Shown piece by piece: positions 1-10,400 of a stretch of DNA of 64,000 nt. How positions within the stretch are numbered: the stretch's first letter is position 1; the number at the start of each line of letters is the position of its first letter. Under the pieces are notes generated by a model, which worked only from the letters and a program-made list of their open reading frames with translations, was not told the DNA's origin and searched no databases. Position numbers and translations under genes: made by a program. The stretch is from Maridesulfovibrio salexigens DSM 2638 (GTDB lineage: Bacteria > Desulfobacterota > Desulfovibrionia > Desulfovibrionales > Desulfovibrionaceae): NCBI RefSeq assembly GCF_000023445.1, contig NC_012881.1, positions 1,059,501 to 1,123,500 on the forward strand. The letters are read 5' to 3'.

Positions 1-48
1 ACTACCGCTGACACACTGCTGCAAACGGCAATCTCTTTGAAAAAGTAG
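1..48 (+). CDS. C-terminal end of a flagellar-operon gene, possibly flgN (partial)
   Basis: The first 15 codons of the window read TTADTLLQTAISLKK followed by a TAG stop, and flgK starts about 30 bases later. In Desulfovibrio flagellar operons the gene directly upstream of flgK is usually the FlgN-type export chaperone for FlgK and FlgL, so that is the likeliest identity. The visible residues are too few to recognise the family, so the product name is inferred from position only. Confidence 0.35.
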   Translation, partial: TTADTLLQTAISLKK

Positions 49-78
49 TTTAAGTTTGCATGCTTGCAGGGGGTAGCT

Positions 79-1830
79 ATGAGTTTAACAAATACGTTGT
101 CTATAGGTCAGAGGGCTCTTGCGAATGCTCAGGTTTCAATAAACACCACCAGTAACAATATAGCCAATTCCGAAACTGAAGGTTATCAGCGTGCCGATGC
201 TGTCTATGATAGTTTAGGTAATATAAATTCTTATGGGAACAGTTTAGGAACCGGTGCTGATATTGTGGCGATACGGGCGAACTGGGACCGCTTTATCGAA
301 AAGCAGTTCCTAATTGCCCTTGGTTCTTTGTCCTGTAGCGAAGCACAGTTGGGATACCTTTCTCAGATGGATTCTGTCTTCAATCAGAGCGAAGAACAGG
401 GGCTTGCCGCAGCGCAGGATGAATTCTTGAGTGCTTGGAACGGCCTTTCCACCTACCCGGATTCCCTTGCAGAACGTGAAGACCTGCTCGGGGAAGCCGA
501 ATCTCTTCTGTATGGTCTAAATTCATCTTATTCCGAACTTCGAGATATGTCTGCCAGCGTGGAGTCTGAGATTGTCGATCAGGTTAATACTGCTAATGAA
601 TTGATAGATTCTATCGGGTTACTCAACGAGCAGATTTCAGCCAATCCGGATAACTACGAACTTGTAGCCAGCCGGGATCAGGCCATCCGTGAACTGGATG
701 AACTGATCGGGGTGGAAGTGCTCAGTTATGAAGACGGATCTACCAAGATTTATACTGAGACCGGACACCCGCTGGTAGAGGGGGAGGAAACCCATCACCT
801 TGCAGTTGCATACGATGATGATACTTCCAAGACCGGATTGTTCTGGGAAAACGGTTCCGGCGGTCTGGTGGATATAACACCCATGAGTGACGAGAGCGGA
901 GACGCTGTTTCCGGGCGTATCACCGGAGGCTCAATTGCCGGATTGTTTATTACCCGTGATGAACATATCCAGCCTACTCTGGATAGACTCGATGAGTATG
1001 CCGCAGCACTAATATGGGAAACAAACCGTGCTCATTCTCAGGGCGCAGGACTGGAGCCGCATACAGCTGTGGAAGGTACTTACGGTGTTGAAGACCAGAC
1101 TGCAGCACTTTCCGACAGCGGGCTGGACTTCGAAGATCGAATCACTTCCGGAGAATTCACAATCCATACTTATGATGCGGACGGCAATCCTGAAGCAAGC
1201 ATAACAATCAGTATTGATCCTTCAACTGATTCTCTAGACGATATTGTCAGTAATATTAATGCTTCGCTAGGAGGGAGTCTTACTGCTTCCGTGAATGCAG
1301 ATGGTGAATTGGCAATTGAAGCAGTGGGCGATTCATCTTTTGAATTTGGTGAGGATAGCTCCGGTTTTCTGGCTGCTGCGGGGATCAATACTTTTTTCGA
1401 GGGCAGCTCAGCCGGAGATATTGCGGTTAATAATTATGTTGCCTCCAACCCCTCGCACCTCAATGCCGGAGAAGTCGGTTCTGACGGAACAGTCGCTTCG
1501 GGAAGTAATTCCACAGCCCAGTCCATAAACGATTTGCTCAGCAGAGACGTATCAATAGGTGAGGGGGCGAATGCAACATCGGCTACGTTGACGGAATATC
1601 TGTCAGCTATTGTCTCTGATGTGGGAGCGGCTGCTTCCACCATGGAAACTCGGGTAACATGTGATACCGCGGCAGCCCAGATTTATGCCGAACAGCAGGA
1701 ATCGGTCAGTGGCGTAAATGTCGATGAAGAGCTTGTTAATTTAACTAGACACCAGCAGCAATACGAGGCTGCCTGCCAGATTATTTCAGTTACTCGCGAC
1801 ATGATCGATACCGTTTTGGGTATTGTTTAG
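79..1830 (+). CDS. flgK: Flagellar hook-associated protein 1 FlgK
   Basis: FlgK (583 residues) forms the first junction ring between hook and filament and is exported by the flagellar type III system. The N-terminus has the hallmark D0 helix with SIGQRALANAQVSI and the NNIANSETEGYQR motif shared by rod and hook proteins. The C-terminus (EELVNLTRHQQQYEAACQII) is the matching D0 helix. The ATG at 79 is chosen over an in-frame TTG at 64 because AGGGGG lies just upstream at good spacing. The middle (about residues 330-450) is a variable surface domain. It is followed after 79 bases by flgL, so the two junction proteins are co-transcribed. Confidence 0.95.
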   Translation: MSLTNTLSIGQRALANAQVSINTTSNNIANSETEGYQRADAVYDSLGNINSYGNSLGTGADIVAIRANWDRFIEKQFLIALGSLSCSEAQLGYLSQMDSVFNQSEEQGLAAAQDEFLSAWNGLSTYPDSLAEREDLLGEAESLLYGLNSSYSELRDMSASVESEIVDQVNTANELIDSIGLLNEQISANPDNYELVASRDQAIRELDELIGVEVLSYEDGSTKIYTETGHPLVEGEETHHLAVAYDDDTSKTGLFWENGSGGLVDITPMSDESGDAVSGRITGGSIAGLFITRDEHIQPTLDRLDEYAAALIWETNRAHSQGAGLEPHTAVEGTYGVEDQTAALSDSGLDFEDRITSGEFTIHTYDADGNPEASITISIDPSTDSLDDIVSNINASLGGSLTASVNADGELAIEAVGDSSFEFGEDSSGFLAAAGINTFFEGSSAGDIAVNNYVASNPSHLNAGEVGSDGTVASGSNSTAQSINDLLSRDVSIGEGANATSATLTEYLSAIVSDVGAAASTMETRVTCDTAAAQIYAEQQESVSGVNVDEELVNLTRHQQQYEAACQIISVTRDMIDTVLGIV

Positions 1831-1909
1831 TTCAAAAAATAAAGAGTTATCTTGTTTTTCCTCAAAGCAAACCGAGTTTTATTTGAGGTCATTCTTTACG
1901 GAGGCAGCA

Positions 1910-3118
1910 ATGAGAGTCAGCACATCACAGATATATGATCAGAGCATAACCAATGTCAGTAGGTCATTGGCTGATTACATGAATGTTTCCAATCAGGTCG
2001 CCACTCAGAAGAAGATAAATGCTCCGTCTGATGATCCGGCAGGCATGGGCAATGTGGTTAACCTGCGCAGCTATGACCAGACCCTTGAAGATTACTATAA
2101 CAACACCCAGTACGCTATGAGCTTGCTGGGCAGTGCGGACGGCCTGCTCAGTGAGGCCAGCGAGATAATGATTTCCGTCAAGGAACAGGCCGAGCAGGGG
2201 GCCACCGGAACTTATACGGCCGAGCAACAGCAGGCTATGGCTGTAAATATGATGGGCTATCAGGATTCTCTGCTTGCTATTGCCAACTCCGAAATTGGCG
2301 ATGACTACCTTTTCTCCGGTGAATCAACGGACACGGCTCCATATGAATATGTCCCCGGAGTGACTGTTACCGGAGATTCTCCGGCCAAAAGTGATTTTGC
2401 GGCATTTACGGGTGAACTTGATGATCCGGTAATCGTGGAGTTCACCTCGGACGGAACCATCGGCGCGGACTCTGTTGATTATCGCTATTCCCTTGATGGC
2501 GGGAGCACGTGGCTTACCGGAACGATGGACGGCACGGCTATTCCCCCGGATACGACTATGGAACTGGGAGATGTTTCCGTAGAAATGAACGCAGGTACGG
2601 CGGTTACAGCTTATGACTCTGATGGTAAGACTGGCGGTCAGTTCGTAGTCCGTAATTCACTGCAATATAACGGGTCTGATGAGGCTATGGCTGTGGGGAT
2701 TTCAGAAAGTACCGAGCTGGATGTCAATTCTGTGGGCAGCGATATCTTCGGCGGCGTGAACCCGGATACCGGAGAACCATTTTCTGAGCCCAACATGTTT
2801 GAAGCCATAAGTGATTCCATTGCCTACATGTGGATAGGTGATGAAGAGGCTACGGCAACCACCATTGAAACCATCGATAACGGCTACAACCGGATGTTGA
2901 TCGAAACATCCAATGTGGGGGCTAGGGAGGAGAAGGCTGACTTCACCGGACAAAGCTTGAGCCTGACCCGTGAACGTGTTGCATCTGCCATCAGCGACGA
3001 GGAGGATGCTGACAGCACTGCATTGACCATTGAACTGAGTCGTTCGGAATACATTTATAATGCCGTGCTCAGTTCAACCTCTGAAGTAATCAGCATGTCG
3101 ATCATGAACTATCTGTAG
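1910..3118 (+). CDS. flgL: Flagellar hook-associated protein 3 FlgL
   Basis: FlgL (402 residues) is the second hook-filament junction protein, in contact with the first flagellin. The flagellin-like N-terminal helix is clear (MRVSTSQIYDQSITNVSRSL, then KINAPSDDPAGMGNVV, the typical SDDPAG stretch), and the C-terminal flagellin-like helix (LTIELSRSEYIYNAVLSSTS) ends the protein. The open frame extends 29 codons further upstream, but the ATG at 1910 has GGAGG at good spacing and begins exactly where the family begins. It lies between flgK and fliD in one transcription unit. Confidence 0.95.
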   Translation: MRVSTSQIYDQSITNVSRSLADYMNVSNQVATQKKINAPSDDPAGMGNVVNLRSYDQTLEDYYNNTQYAMSLLGSADGLLSEASEIMISVKEQAEQGATGTYTAEQQQAMAVNMMGYQDSLLAIANSEIGDDYLFSGESTDTAPYEYVPGVTVTGDSPAKSDFAAFTGELDDPVIVEFTSDGTIGADSVDYRYSLDGGSTWLTGTMDGTAIPPDTTMELGDVSVEMNAGTAVTAYDSDGKTGGQFVVRNSLQYNGSDEAMAVGISESTELDVNSVGSDIFGGVNPDTGEPFSEPNMFEAISDSIAYMWIGDEEATATTIETIDNGYNRMLIETSNVGAREEKADFTGQSLSLTRERVASAISDEEDADSTALTIELSRSEYIYNAVLSSTSEVISMSIMNYL

Positions 3119-3128
3119 GAGGTTCACC

Positions 3129-4853
3129 ATGGCAGTAGCATCAGTATCAACAGGCTCTTACCAGTCTACCTCAACTTCGGGCGGTTTCACCATTAATGGA
3201 CTTGGTGATGGAACAGATTGGACCGATCTCATTGAAGCCTCCGTTGAGGCGGAAAGTTATGAACTGGAGAAGTATCAGGAAGATTTGGAAGAGGCGGAGG
3301 CTGTCTCGGAGCTTCTAGAAGCCTTGAATGAAGAAATCCTTACGTTATCCGGTATATTGCAGGGAATAGACGAAATGGATGAATTTCTGGCCTATTCCGT
3401 TTCCACTACCGGAGATGGAGAAGTTCAGGCTTCAATTGAAGACGGGGCTACCGAGGATTCGTATAATCTGGTCGTGAACCAGTTGGCGCAAAAGGATGTT
3501 TGGATTTCAGAAGACATGTCCATTACTTCCTCTGACCAATCTATCATTTCGTCCAACTCATCAATCACCCTGTCCTATGCCGGGGAAGAGATTACTATGG
3601 ACGTAACCGCCGGAACAACAGCTCAGGAACTGGTGGACCAGATTAATAGTGACCCGGATTTTGATAACAAGATTACCGCTTCTTTGATCAGCGACGGCAG
3701 TAATTATTATATCAAATTCAGCGGAGAGGATACCGGGGCGGATAACGCGGTTGTACTGACCGACTTGAGCGCTATTGACGGCTACAATGCGAGTTCTTTC
3801 ACCAACACTCAGACCGCTCAGAATGCGCAGATGAAGGTGGATGGCTTCCCGTCAGGTTCCGGCAATTGGATCGAGCGCCCGTCCAACACCGTTGATGATG
3901 TTATCGACAACATGACTCTGACCCTTAACGCGGTTACTGATGAATCAGGCATAAACGTAGGTGTTTCATACGATACAGATGCCATGATTGAAACAATCGA
4001 GACATTTGTTTCAGAGGTAAATCAGCTTCTCTACGACCTGCTGGATGTAACCGGAGAATTGGCGGATGAAGATGATGACGGCAGCACGGTTTATATCAAG
4101 GATGCAACTCTCGGTTTGGTCTATGATTCGGTAAAGGATGCTCTGACTTCAGCAGGATTGGGGTTTCTTTATTATGACAGCGAAACCGGGAAAGGGGATA
4201 TGTATGCCTCTCTTTCAGCTATCGGCATTACCACTGACAGTACTGAAGGTTCATCCACTTTCGGACAGTTGGAAATAGATTACGATGAACTTGAAGATGC
4301 GTTGGCTGCGGACCCCGAAGCAGTCGCTATGTTGTTTGCGGCAAATGGAGAAGCGGAAACTGACAGCTCCGATATGCGGGTTCTTTCGACAATTTCCGGT
4401 TTAACTTCGGCCGGGGATTACGATGTTGAATACACGGTTTCAGGCGGGGTAATCACTGCCGCTACAATTAACGGTGTGGATATGACCATCAGCGGCAATA
4501 CCCTGCTGGCAACAAGGGATAGCGATGCTAACGGTCTGTACTTGGAGGTTTCGGATTTGACGGACGGCACATATTCCAGCACAGTTACTGTAAAGCAGGG
4601 CAAATGCGGACAGCTGGCAGATCTCTGTTCGGCGTTAACCGATGTCTCTACCGGGAGCATTCCCCTGCTGGCTGCAAGCTATGATGACCTGACCTCCAAG
4701 CTTGAAGGTGATATTTACGCTGAAGAAGCAAGACTTGATACTTACCGGACAAGGTTAGAAGAAAAGTATTCCGCTCTGGATACCATGCTTGCCTATTATT
4801 CAGGGGTAGAGAGCCAGCTTGAAACAACTCTGGCTTCCCTTGATTCCAGTTAA
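3129..4853 (+). CDS. fliD: Flagellar filament capping protein FliD
   Basis: FliD (574 residues) forms the filament cap that guides flagellin folding at the tip. The family signature is an N-terminal GGFTINGLGDGTDWTDLIEA segment followed by a coiled-coil (about residues 40-75, rich in E and L), a middle domain with repeated strand regions, and a C-terminal coiled coil (about residues 520-570, YAEEARLDTYRTRLEEKYSA). The start has an AGGAGG ribosome site 11 bases after the flgL stop, so translation is probably coupled. The protein is strongly acidic, as is common for secreted axial proteins in marine bacteria. Confidence 0.93.
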   Translation: MAVASVSTGSYQSTSTSGGFTINGLGDGTDWTDLIEASVEAESYELEKYQEDLEEAEAVSELLEALNEEILTLSGILQGIDEMDEFLAYSVSTTGDGEVQASIEDGATEDSYNLVVNQLAQKDVWISEDMSITSSDQSIISSNSSITLSYAGEEITMDVTAGTTAQELVDQINSDPDFDNKITASLISDGSNYYIKFSGEDTGADNAVVLTDLSAIDGYNASSFTNTQTAQNAQMKVDGFPSGSGNWIERPSNTVDDVIDNMTLTLNAVTDESGINVGVSYDTDAMIETIETFVSEVNQLLYDLLDVTGELADEDDDGSTVYIKDATLGLVYDSVKDALTSAGLGFLYYDSETGKGDMYASLSAIGITTDSTEGSSTFGQLEIDYDELEDALAADPEAVAMLFAANGEAETDSSDMRVLSTISGLTSAGDYDVEYTVSGGVITAATINGVDMTISGNTLLATRDSDANGLYLEVSDLTDGTYSSTVTVKQGKCGQLADLCSALTDVSTGSIPLLAASYDDLTSKLEGDIYAEEARLDTYRTRLEEKYSALDTMLAYYSGVESQLETTLASLDSS

Positions 4854-4874
4854 TACCCGCTTAAAAATTACGAA

Positions 4875-5732
4875 ATGGCAATAGATGATAAGTTGATTTA
4901 TTCTTCGCCCGTAGAAGGGCTGGAAGTTCTTTCGTGCAGCAGTGGCAGGGAATTTAAAAGCCATCTGCATGATGGTTATGTGCTCTGGCTTAATTCCGAA
5001 TCCGGTGAGAAGTATTGTCTCAATGGATGTTCTGATATTCTTCAGCCCGGTTCCATCAGTATTATCGAGCCGGAGACAGTCCATTCCAACAGTCCCTGCT
5101 GTACCGAACGCAGACACCTGCGCAGTTTTTATTTTTCTGAAAAGTTTGTCCGTTCACTTAACTATAAATTACTGGGCGATGAAAACGTTCCTTCTCCATT
5201 TCGCAATATTCTTCTTGAAAATAAGCAACTCTGGCAGAATTTATCCGTTTTGCATCACAAATTGCTCAGCCCTGTAGAAACACTGGAAACTGATGAAGCC
5301 ATCCTTTCCGTGCTTTCCGGGTTGTACCGTCATGCCGGAGACGGGACAATCAGGCCCGGAAGTGAAGATAGAAGGGTCTCCATGATAGTTGATTATCTGC
5401 ATGCCCACGCTGAGCGCAATTTAAGCCTTGCCGAGCTTGCCGATCTAGCCGGATGTACTGAGTTTCACTTGATCCGTATTTTTCGCAGTCACAAGGGCAT
5501 GACGCCGCACTCTTTCCTGATCCAATTGCGGCTGGAGAAGGCCCGCGCCATGATTGCCACTAATTCTCCCATTGCCGATACAGCTGCACTGTGCGGTTTT
5601 TCTGATCAAAGTCACCTGACCCGTCTTTTCAAGATCAGGTACGGACTTACTCCCCGTCAGTATCAGAAGGCCTCCGGCGGCCCTCCTGGGTCCAAAGAAC
5701 CCTTTGGAAAAGGGGTCTCTGGACTCTCCTAA
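4875..5732 (+). CDS. AraC-family transcriptional regulator with repeat-derived C-terminal tail
   Basis: The protein has 285 residues. The N-terminal half is a cupin-type sensor domain (IIEPETVHSNSP region). The C-terminal half carries the two AraC helix-turn-helix motifs (LSLAELADLAGCTEFHLIRIF, then FSDQSHLTRLFKIRYGLTPRQY). AraC proteins normally stop a few residues after that last motif. Here 20 more residues (ASGGPPGSKEPF... to the stop) are encoded by a dispersed stem-loop repeat, so the natural stop was probably displaced. The gene begins 21 bases after fliD with no clear ribosome site, so it may be read from the flagellar transcript. Its target and inducer are unknown. Confidence 0.85.
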   Translation: MAIDDKLIYSSPVEGLEVLSCSSGREFKSHLHDGYVLWLNSESGEKYCLNGCSDILQPGSISIIEPETVHSNSPCCTERRHLRSFYFSEKFVRSLNYKLLGDENVPSPFRNILLENKQLWQNLSVLHHKLLSPVETLETDEAILSVLSGLYRHAGDGTIRPGSEDRRVSMIVDYLHAHAERNLSLAELADLAGCTEFHLIRIFRSHKGMTPHSFLIQLRLEKARAMIATNSPIADTAALCGFSDQSHLTRLFKIRYGLTPRQYQKASGGPPGSKEPFGKGVSGLS

Positions 5733-5757
5733 ACTTTTCATTAAGCTTCGCTGTCTG
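5670..5757 (+). repeat. Dispersed 3'-end stem-loop repeat, copy 1
   Basis: The element starts with GCCTCCGGCGGCCCT, continues with an imperfect 13-bp stem (GTCCAAAGAACCC against GGGGTCTCTGGAC) and ends with TAAACTTTTCATTAAGCTTCGCTG. The same three blocks in the same order occur on the minus strand at 6215-6303 and 37434-37498. This copy overlaps the last 20 codons and the stop of the AraC gene and may also act as its transcription terminator. Its mobility and function are unknown. Confidence 0.75.
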
Positions 5758-5853
5758 AATTGATAGATTGGTATTTCATGTCAATTTTATTCAATATTCA
5801 TGAAGATCGGTCAGCTATTTTCTTCTCATAAAAAGAAGTTATGAGGAGAAGAA

Positions 5854-6192
5854 ATGAATACAATTAGTTGGAGTGATTTTGAAAAGGTAGAGATCAGGGT
5901 CGGAAAGATTGTTGAGGCCCGTGTTTTTGAAGAAGCGCGCGTACCTGCATACATTCTGCATATAGATTTCGGGCCAGAAATAGGCATGCGTAAATCAAGT
6001 GCCCAGATCACCAAGCTTTATAGTGCGGAAGATTTACCCGGTAAACTCGTTGTTGGTGTCGTTAACTTTCCGAAGAAGCAGATCGGCCCGCTCATGTCTG
6101 AGTGTCTAGTGACCGGATTTCATGATGAAAATGGAGATGTGGCGCTATGTGTGCCGGACAAGAAAGTGCCACTCGGCGCTAAGCTTTGTTAG
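5854..6192 (+). CDS. csaA: tRNA-binding protein CsaA
   Basis: CsaA is a 112-residue single-domain OB-fold protein of the Arc1p/EMAP-II tRNA-binding type, described in Bacillus as an export-related chaperone that also binds tRNA. The whole length matches the family: IRVGKIVEARVFEEARVPAYILHIDFG near the N-terminus, then SSAQIT, LVVGVVNFPKKQIGP and the closing LCVPDKKVPLGAKLC. The ribosome site GAGGAG lies seven bases before the ATG. It is a free-standing gene between two copies of the dispersed repeat. The in vivo role in Desulfovibrio is not known. Confidence 0.92.
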   Translation: MNTISWSDFEKVEIRVGKIVEARVFEEARVPAYILHIDFGPEIGMRKSSAQITKLYSAEDLPGKLVVGVVNFPKKQIGPLMSECLVTGFHDENGDVALCVPDKKVPLGAKLC

Positions 6193-6214
6193 GCGATGTA
6201 GGTTTGTGATGTGT

Positions 6215-6303
6215 CAGCGGCGAAGCCCTATTAAAAAGTTTTGAAGGGATGGGGTCTGGGGAAGGGAAAATTTTCCCAGACCCCATCCCCAGCCGCCGGA
6301 GGC
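6215..6303 (-). repeat. Dispersed 3'-end stem-loop repeat, copy 2
   Basis: Read on the minus strand this copy starts with GCCTCCGGCGGC, has a perfect 15-bp stem (GGGATGGGGTCTGGG with its complement) and ends with AAAACTTTTTAATAGGGCTTCGCCGCTG. It begins five bases after the stop of the metallo-hydrolase gene on the same strand. The stem is strong enough to terminate or stabilise that transcript, and it also separates the convergent csaA gene. Confidence 0.75.
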
Positions 6304-6307
6304 AAAT

Positions 6308-7426
6308 CTATTGTGGTGCAACAGCCAATTCATGCTTCTTGGCAGGTTCCCACCATGCAGTGTGGGTGCTTTGTCCGGGCATGCATAGTTCCCCCATTTG
6401 CGGGGTCAGCAGATTAATTCCCTGTTCTGCTGCAAGGTTGGACACTCTGCGGATAGGCTCATCCCACTTGTGAAAAGCAAGGTCATATGCTCCCCAATGC
6501 ACGGGCAGCATGTATTTCCCACCAAGTTCTATATGTGCCTGCACAGATTCTTCGGGCATCATATGAACGTTTTTCCAGCCTTTGTCATAAGCTCCCGCCT
6601 CAATCATGGTCAGGTCAAACGGACCGTATTGCTTGCCGATTTCCTTGAATCGACCATCATACCCTCCGTCACCGGAGTAGTAAGCTCTGTGGTGCTCACC
6701 TTTGAATATATATGAAGTCCAGAGGGTCTTGTTCCTGTCACTCAGACCGCGACCGGAGAAGTGCTGGGTGGGTGCGGAAATTATTTCAACGTCACGGATT
6801 GTGATGGACTCATACCAGTTGAGTTCAACAATCTGTTCCGGCTTGCAGCCCCATTTGCGCAGGTGGGAACCAACTCCAAGGGGCACAATGAAAAGTTTAA
6901 CTTTTGGCGCTAACTGCTTGATGGTGTTCATCTCAAGGTGATCGTAATGGTCGTGGGAAATGATCACCGCATCTACTTCGGGAAGCTCATTGCGCTCGAT
7001 AGGGGAAGGCTGAAAGCGGTTAACAGTGAAAGGCACCGGGGATGCATTGTTGAAAACAGGATCAATGAGCAGCCGAACTCCGTCAATATCGAGGATCATG
7101 GAAGAATGGCCCAGCCATGCTATCTGTAATTCTTCCGGAGTGGTAGAGAAGGATTCTTTGGTCAGGTGGATGTATGGAAGCTTTTGGTCCGGTGTGCGGC
7201 TGAGGTCAAAGAAGAAATTCATTGCTTTGGCAAAGGTGAATCCCTCCACAGTCATATTGACCGGATTTTCGTTGAGAAATATTCCGTTTTGGAAATTGGG
7301 GACTTTTTCAAACATGGTGCTTTCCTCAATAGACGGGGCCTGCCCCATCTTGGAGCAGGCCGGGACCCCGATGGAGATCCCGGCTGCTGCCAGCAATGCG
7401 AATATATAAAGTAGTGTCTTTTTCAT
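6308..7426 (-). CDS. Outer-membrane lipoprotein metallo-beta-lactamase-fold hydrolase (NAPE-PLD/UlaG-like)
   Basis: The protein has 372 residues. It begins with a lipoprotein signal peptide ending in GVPAC, with Cys24 as the lipidation site and Ser at +2, which favours outer-membrane sorting. The metal-binding signature SHDHYDHLEM sits near residue 157, and further metallo-beta-lactamase-fold ligands follow (PTQHFSGRG, YYSGDGGYDG, LPVHWGAYDLAFH). This arrangement matches the family of N-acyl-phosphatidylethanolamine phospholipase D and ascorbate-6-phosphate lactonase relatives. Substrate is uncertain; a periplasm-facing lipid or lactone hydrolase is plausible. It is a single gene, followed by repeat copy 2. 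Confidence 0.85.
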   Translation of the reverse strand: MKKTLLYIFALLAAAGISIGVPACSKMGQAPSIEESTMFEKVPNFQNGIFLNENPVNMTVEGFTFAKAMNFFFDLSRTPDQKLPYIHLTKESFSTTPEELQIAWLGHSSMILDIDGVRLLIDPVFNNASPVPFTVNRFQPSPIERNELPEVDAVIISHDHYDHLEMNTIKQLAPKVKLFIVPLGVGSHLRKWGCKPEQIVELNWYESITIRDVEIISAPTQHFSGRGLSDRNKTLWTSYIFKGEHHRAYYSGDGGYDGRFKEIGKQYGPFDLTMIEAGAYDKGWKNVHMMPEESVQAHIELGGKYMLPVHWGAYDLAFHKWDEPIRRVSNLAAEQGINLLTPQMGELCMPGQSTHTAWWEPAKKHELAVAPQ

Positions 7427-7499
7427 TTAAGTTTTCAGCCTGTTGAATCCATGAATATATATTTATCGGATAATCAACATCTGCTCTTCATACTTTTGT

Positions 7500-10400
7500 C
7501 TAGTTTACGGCCTGTTTTGCTAGTTTTGCGGATTTGCGTTGTGCTGTCCGTTCCTGCCAGCTCTCTTGCAAAGAGCAGAGGGTGGGTACTACTACAAGGG
7601 TTAGCACGGTGGCGATAGCCAGTCCGAAAATAACTGCTACAGCCATGGGACCCCACCACTGGGATGTTTCACTGCCCATGTCTAGACGCATGTTAATGAA
7701 GTCGAAACTCACGCCTGTTGCCATGGGAATCAGGCCCAGCACAGTGGTGATGGCGGTGAGCAGTACCGGGCGGAAACGGGTCAACCCGGCTTCAATGAGT
7801 GCTTCTCGGGCATTGCGGCCTTGTTCCTTGAGTTGCTCAAAGTAGTCGATGAGCACGATGGCGTTGTTAACCACGACTCCGGCAAGGGAGAGTACCCCGA
7901 CTCCGGTCATGATGACTCCGAAGGCCGTCCCGGTTATCAGCAACCCGACCATAACTCCCCCGAGAGAGAGGATAACTGCGGTCAGGATGATAAACGGTGT
8001 GGCAACGGAGTTGAACTGGGTTACCAGTACTATGAAGATCAGGAACAATGCTCCGGCAAAGGCTCTTTCAAGGAAAGCGGAGGCTTTGGCCTGTTCTTCC
8101 TGTTCACCTGTGAACTTGTATGAGTAGCCGCGCGGCAATTCTATGCCGGATACAGCTTTATTAATGTCGGCAATAACTTCCTCAGCAAGGCGGCCGGATA
8201 CATCGGCAGAAATGGTGACAACCCTTTTCTGGTCAATGCGGTTGATACCGCCCAGTCCACCACCCATAGTCACATCAGCAAGGCTGGTGATGGGGATCGG
8301 TTCACCTTTCGGTCCGGAAACGATAATCCTGCGGATATCCTCAAGGGAATCGCGTTCATCTTTGGGTAGACGGGCGACAATGTCGTATTCGTCTTTGCCT
8401 TCGCGGTAGACCCCGACTTTGACACCGTTAATGGCGGTCTTAACTGCCTGAGCAATAGTGAAAGCGTCGAGGCCCATGATGGCAGCTTTCTCTTTGTCCA
8501 CGTCTACACGAATTTCAGGTTTAGCTGAGATGTAGTTGTCTTTAAGGTCAACCAGTCCGGGAATATCTTTGATAACCCGCTTGAAGGAAGCTGTGATTTC
8601 TCCAAGCTGGCGCAGGTCCTTGCCGTATATTTCCATGTTGATGGCACTGCCAGTGGGCGGTCCCATTTTTTCCGCTTCAGCACGTACTTCCGCTCCTCGG
8701 ATGGCGTGCTGAAGGCGGCCACGGATTTCATCGGTGATTTCAGATGAAGGGCGGCTGCGGTCCTGAATATCCACGTAATCAAGCTTAACAAGACTGTAGT
8801 GGGTACCGATTTCATCGGACTGCCCGGATTCCCCGGTGTTGGCGATGATGTACTCAATGTCCGGGTATTCGGCGGCGATTTTCTCAACCACTTTTACGAA
8901 CTGGTCCGAGGCTTCAAGGTTGGTTCCCACCGGAGCTTTGATCTTGACATCGGAACGCTTGGGTTCGGTCTTGGGCAGGAATTCCACACCGCGTCCGAAC
9001 ATGCCGAAGCTGACTGTGGAAACAATCAGGAAAGCAAACGCAAAAAGTACCACCCACAGTCTGTGATCCAGAGACCATTCAAGAATGGGGCGGTAGATGT
9101 TCTTGAGCGTTTCCATCATGCGATCAATCAAACCGGGCTTGGCATCTTCATCAAGCTTAGGCACATCCTGAAACTTTGCCGAGAGCACCGGGTTGATTAC
9201 CAGCGCCACAAACAGCGATGCAGTAAGGGCAATGATTACTGTGATGGGCAGGTAGCTCATGAATTCACCCATAATTCCGGGCCAGAAGACCATGGGAAAG
9301 AATGCGCCCACAGTGGTCAGGGTGGAAGCTATTACCGGCCATGCCACTTCGTCTGTGGCGTCCATTGCCGCCTGCAAACGGGATTTACCCATACCCATGT
9401 GGCGGTAGATGTTTTCGACTACAACGATCCCGTTATCCACCAGCATCCCGAGACTCAGGATCAGTGAGAAGAGGATAACCATGTTCAGGGTGTAGGAGAA
9501 TATCTCCAGCACGGTGAAGGTTATCAGCATGGACAGCGGAATAGCCAGTGATACAAACAGGGCCGACCTACCGCCGATGAAGGCGAAAACCACGATGAGA
9601 ACCAGCAGCAGCCCGGTAATAATGTTGTTCTGCAAGTCGGCAACCATCTGACGGATTTCATCAGATTGGTCTGCTGTGAGGTTAATTTTCAGGGTTGGCG
9701 GCAGGATCTGCTGTTCTTCCTTAAGGATTTCCTTAACCGTATCAATGATACGGATGATGTTTTCCCCGGCTCTTTTCTTAACTTCAATGGTTACACTCTG
9801 GATTCCGTTGAAGCGACTTTTGGAGGTCGGGTCTTTGTAGTGGTCGCGGATAGTGGCGATATCGCGCAGATAGATAGGACGTCCGTCCTGTTCGTAAACT
9901 ACGATTTTATCGATCTCATCCGGGTGCTTGAAGTCTTCGGGCACACGCACGAGATACTTGGATTTTCCGATTTCAACAGAACCGCCGGGAGTGTTTACGT
10001 TGGCGTTTTTCACTGAGCTGAGCAGGCTGGAAAGCGGAATATTGTAGAAGGCCACACGGTCCATGTCGAATTCCACATGGATTTCACGCTCAAGGCCACC
10101 AATGATCTTGGCATCCAGCACGCCCTGAACTGATTCAATGCGATCTTCAAGCTGCTCGGCAAACACTTTCAGCCGTTTCAATGAGAACGGGCCGGAAAGA
10201 ACCACGTTCAGAATGGGCTGTTCCGAAAGGTTTACCTCGTTGATGACCGGTTCATCTGGCAGGTCCGAGGGCAGGTCCGGTTTAGCCTGATCCACCTTAT
10301 CGCGTACTTTCTGCAAAGCGTCGTCAATGTCTACATCAGGGTTGAATTCAACCTTGATGATGGAAACACCGTCATCGGAAATGGAGGAAATCTCCTTAGT

